64,000 nucleotides of DNA, taken from NCBI GenBank assembly GCA_016200915.1, contig JACQDV010000002.1, forward strand, positions 186,001 to 250,000, in the 5' to 3' direction. The translations under genes and the position numbers were made by a program. This document shows, piece after piece, positions 62,340 through 64,000 of the stretch (the first letter of the stretch is position 1; every line of letters begins with the position of its first letter). The DNA comes from Sphingobacteriales bacterium (lineage in GTDB: Bacteria; Bacteroidota; Bacteroidia; Chitinophagales; Chitinophagaceae). A model generated the notes under the pieces. The model ran no database searches, was not told the origin of the DNA, and was given only the letters and a program-made list of their open reading frames with translations.

Positions 62340-63946
62340 AACTAATAACAGAAGCATCGGCTGAAAAACTAAGAGGTGGCTTTTACACACCTGAACCAAT
62401 CGCAGAATTTGTTTTGCGTTGGGGAATTAATGGCAGCAAAGACTTTGCTATACTTGAACCAAGTTGCGGAGACGGGGTTTTTTTAGAGCAACTTCAAAAA
62501 AATAAGCTGAAATTCAAATCAATTACAGCAGTTGAACTTGACGAAGAAGAAGCAGCGAAAGCAGAAAAAATAAATTTGAAGAACAAGCAAATTATCAATA
62601 CAGACTTTCACACCTATTGTAACAATACCTTACAACGCTTTGACTTGATTGTAGGCAACCCACCTTACATACGTTACCAATTTTTTAATAGACAACAACA
62701 AGTCGAAGCCGAAGATATTTTCATAAAAGCAGGATTGACTTATTCAAAACTCACAAATGTTTGGGTTTCTTTTGTTGTTGGTTCTTCATTGTTATTAAAA
62801 GAAAAAGGCGGGAAAATTGGTTTTGTGTTACCAGCAGAAGTTTTACAAGTTTCATATGCACAGCAATTGCGGAATTTTCTTGCACATTTCTATAACAAAA
62901 TCAACATCATCTCATTTGAGAAATTAGTATTTCCTGACATTCAACAAGAAGTTGTTTTACTGCTATGTGAAAAGAACGAAACTAAAAGCCACAATATTGA
63001 ACATATTGAACTAAGGGATGCAAGCGATTTAAAGAAATTGGATGTTGCTATTTTAAAAAGCCCAAAAAAGAAAATTGATTTTAAGTCTAACAAATGGACT
63101 TTCTATTTTTTAGAGCAAGAAGAAATTGATTTTTTAGAAACCATTGCTAAGAAGCGAAACATCGCAACACTTGGAAAATTCGCAAATGTTGAAGTAGGAA
63201 TAACTACAGGTTCAAATGATTTTTTTACAGTTCCTCTAACAACGATTGAAGAATACGATTTACAAGATTATGCAAAACCAATGGTTGGCAGAAGCGTTCA
63301 GGTAAACAGCGTAGTATTTACAGAAAAAGATTGGCAGGCTAATAAATTTTCAAAAGCAAAAGCACACCTTTTAGTTTTTCCTGAAAGTAAAAACCTGAAC
63401 AAGAAAAACGGTGCAGTAAAATACATTGCACACGGTGAAAGTTTAGGAATTCACAAAGGTTACAAGACAGGAATTCGCAATGATTGGTTTGTAGTTCCCT
63501 CTCTTAAAATTTCTGACGCTTTGTTTATTAGACGAAACAATCTTTATCCAAGACTAATAATTAATGAAGCAGAGGCATACACAACAGATACAATGCACCG
63601 TGTTTTTGTAAAGCCTGACACTAACATCAAAGCCTTGACAGCAAGCTATTACAATTCACTTTCACTTGCATTTACAGAAGTATCAGGTCGAAGCCACGGA
63701 GGCGGAGTTTTAGAATTAATGCCAAATGAAGCAGAAAGGGTTTTACTTCCTTATCACAAGGACAATGCTTTATTACTTCCTAAGATTGACAAATTAATTC
63801 GAAATAAAACAAACATTGAGGAGGTTTTAAAAATCACAAACCAAGTAATTTTAAAAGAGCATTTCGGTTTGACACAGAAAGAAATTAAGTTAGCACATAG
63901 CATTTGGAAAAAACTATCTTCACGACGATTGAACAGAGGCAAGTAG
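62336..63946 (+). CDS. N6-adenine DNA methyltransferase (Eco57I/TaqI-like, gamma class)
   Basis: A 536-residue enzyme. SAM motif LEPSCGDGVFLEQL (about 40-53), then the catalytic NPPY motif in DLIVGNPPYIRYQF (108-111), with an N-terminal RGGFYTPEPIAEF. The C-terminal half (GITTGSNDFFTVPL, RGSHGGGVLEL-like segment) should be the DNA-recognition part. It protects host DNA against the PLD nuclease. The recognition site is unknown. The stop is 54 bases before the window end. Confidence 0.92.
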   Translation: MKLITEASAEKLRGGFYTPEPIAEFVLRWGINGSKDFAILEPSCGDGVFLEQLQKNKLKFKSITAVELDEEEAAKAEKINLKNKQIINTDFHTYCNNTLQRFDLIVGNPPYIRYQFFNRQQQVEAEDIFIKAGLTYSKLTNVWVSFVVGSSLLLKEKGGKIGFVLPAEVLQVSYAQQLRNFLAHFYNKINIISFEKLVFPDIQQEVVLLLCEKNETKSHNIEHIELRDASDLKKLDVAILKSPKKKIDFKSNKWTFYFLEQEEIDFLETIAKKRNIATLGKFANVEVGITTGSNDFFTVPLTTIEEYDLQDYAKPMVGRSVQVNSVVFTEKDWQANKFSKAKAHLLVFPESKNLNKKNGAVKYIAHGESLGIHKGYKTGIRNDWFVVPSLKISDALFIRRNNLYPRLIINEAEAYTTDTMHRVFVKPDTNIKALTASYYNSLSLAFTEVSGRSHGGGVLELMPNEAERVLLPYHKDNALLLPKIDKLIRNKTNIEEVLKITNQVILKEHFGLTQKEIKLAHSIWKKLSSRRLNRGK

Positions 63947-64000
63947 TTTCACAAGTAGAAACATTGTAACAACACTCGAAGAAGGGTATGCAGTTAATAA

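Noticed and set aside
1-64000. tRNA or rRNA genes
   Set aside because: No tRNA cloverleaf with GTTCRANNC arm and no conserved rRNA stretch was seen on either strand by eye.

Overview
The window is a piece of chromosome from a Bacteroidota bacterium, most likely of the Chitinophagaceae type. The supporting signs are AT-rich DNA, promoters of the TAnnTTTG class (for example 9230, 27617, 60704, 61991), few classical Shine-Dalgarno sites, a long run of FtsX/MacB-like permeases ending in KSLRTE, ORF6N and GxxExxY genes between operon genes, and many intergenic palindromic repeats. There is no rRNA or tRNA gene to fix the taxonomy, so family rank is an inference.

Layout. 1-5.8 kb: the N-terminal part of an AsmA-like protein, then two Crp/Fnr-type regulators, each followed by a near-identical palindrome and one small-molecule enzyme gene, plus small lipoproteins. 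5.8-11.2 kb: an accessory patch. It holds a decayed acetyltransferase-like gene with a small partner between 21-bp direct repeats, two unknown overlapping genes, an HTH plus nucleotidyltransferase pair resembling toxin-antitoxin or abortive-infection modules, and a glycosyltransferase-like gene split by a 153-bp element with inverted ends. 11.3-24.6 kb: a minus-strand cluster for reductive pyrimidine breakdown. It encodes dihydropyrimidine dehydrogenase PreT/PreA, dihydropyrimidinase, beta-ureidopropionase, an NCS1 nucleobase transporter, a class III aminotransferase and malonate/methylmalonate-semialdehyde dehydrogenase, with a divergent Lrp/AsnC regulator. Two ORF6N genes, a GxxExxY gene, a RAYT transposase and a TMEM175-like channel sit between these genes. 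24.6-28.1 kb: a LOG-family protein, a type II restriction-modification pair and a small heat-shock protein.

28.3-57.5 kb: a large efflux-type ABC cluster on the minus strand. Read 5' to 3' it encodes a membrane-fusion protein, a small secreted-looking protein, an ATPase, eight intact ~800-residue permeases plus one mosaic remnant and one tail remnant, a second ATPase and a TolC protein. On the plus strand next to it lie a VapBC-like pair, an NtrC-type response regulator and an NtrY-like histidine kinase. A good sigma-54 promoter precedes the ATPase-TolC end, with an inverted repeat upstream that shares a half-site with a repeat upstream of the membrane-fusion gene. This suggests the two-component system controls both ends. 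57.6-60.1 kb: a LemA/TPM cluster. 60.7-64 kb: a second type II restriction-modification locus with a PLD-family nuclease, a controller-like XRE protein and an N6-adenine methyltransferase.

The main unexplained signal is a set of perfect palindromes, six of them exactly 33 nt long (16+1+16). One class (centre TTAAA) flanks the RAYT gene and recurs elsewhere. The other class (centre CAAATTG) lies beside and inside the ORF6N genes, where it is translated in frame as an SQ-V-type peptide.
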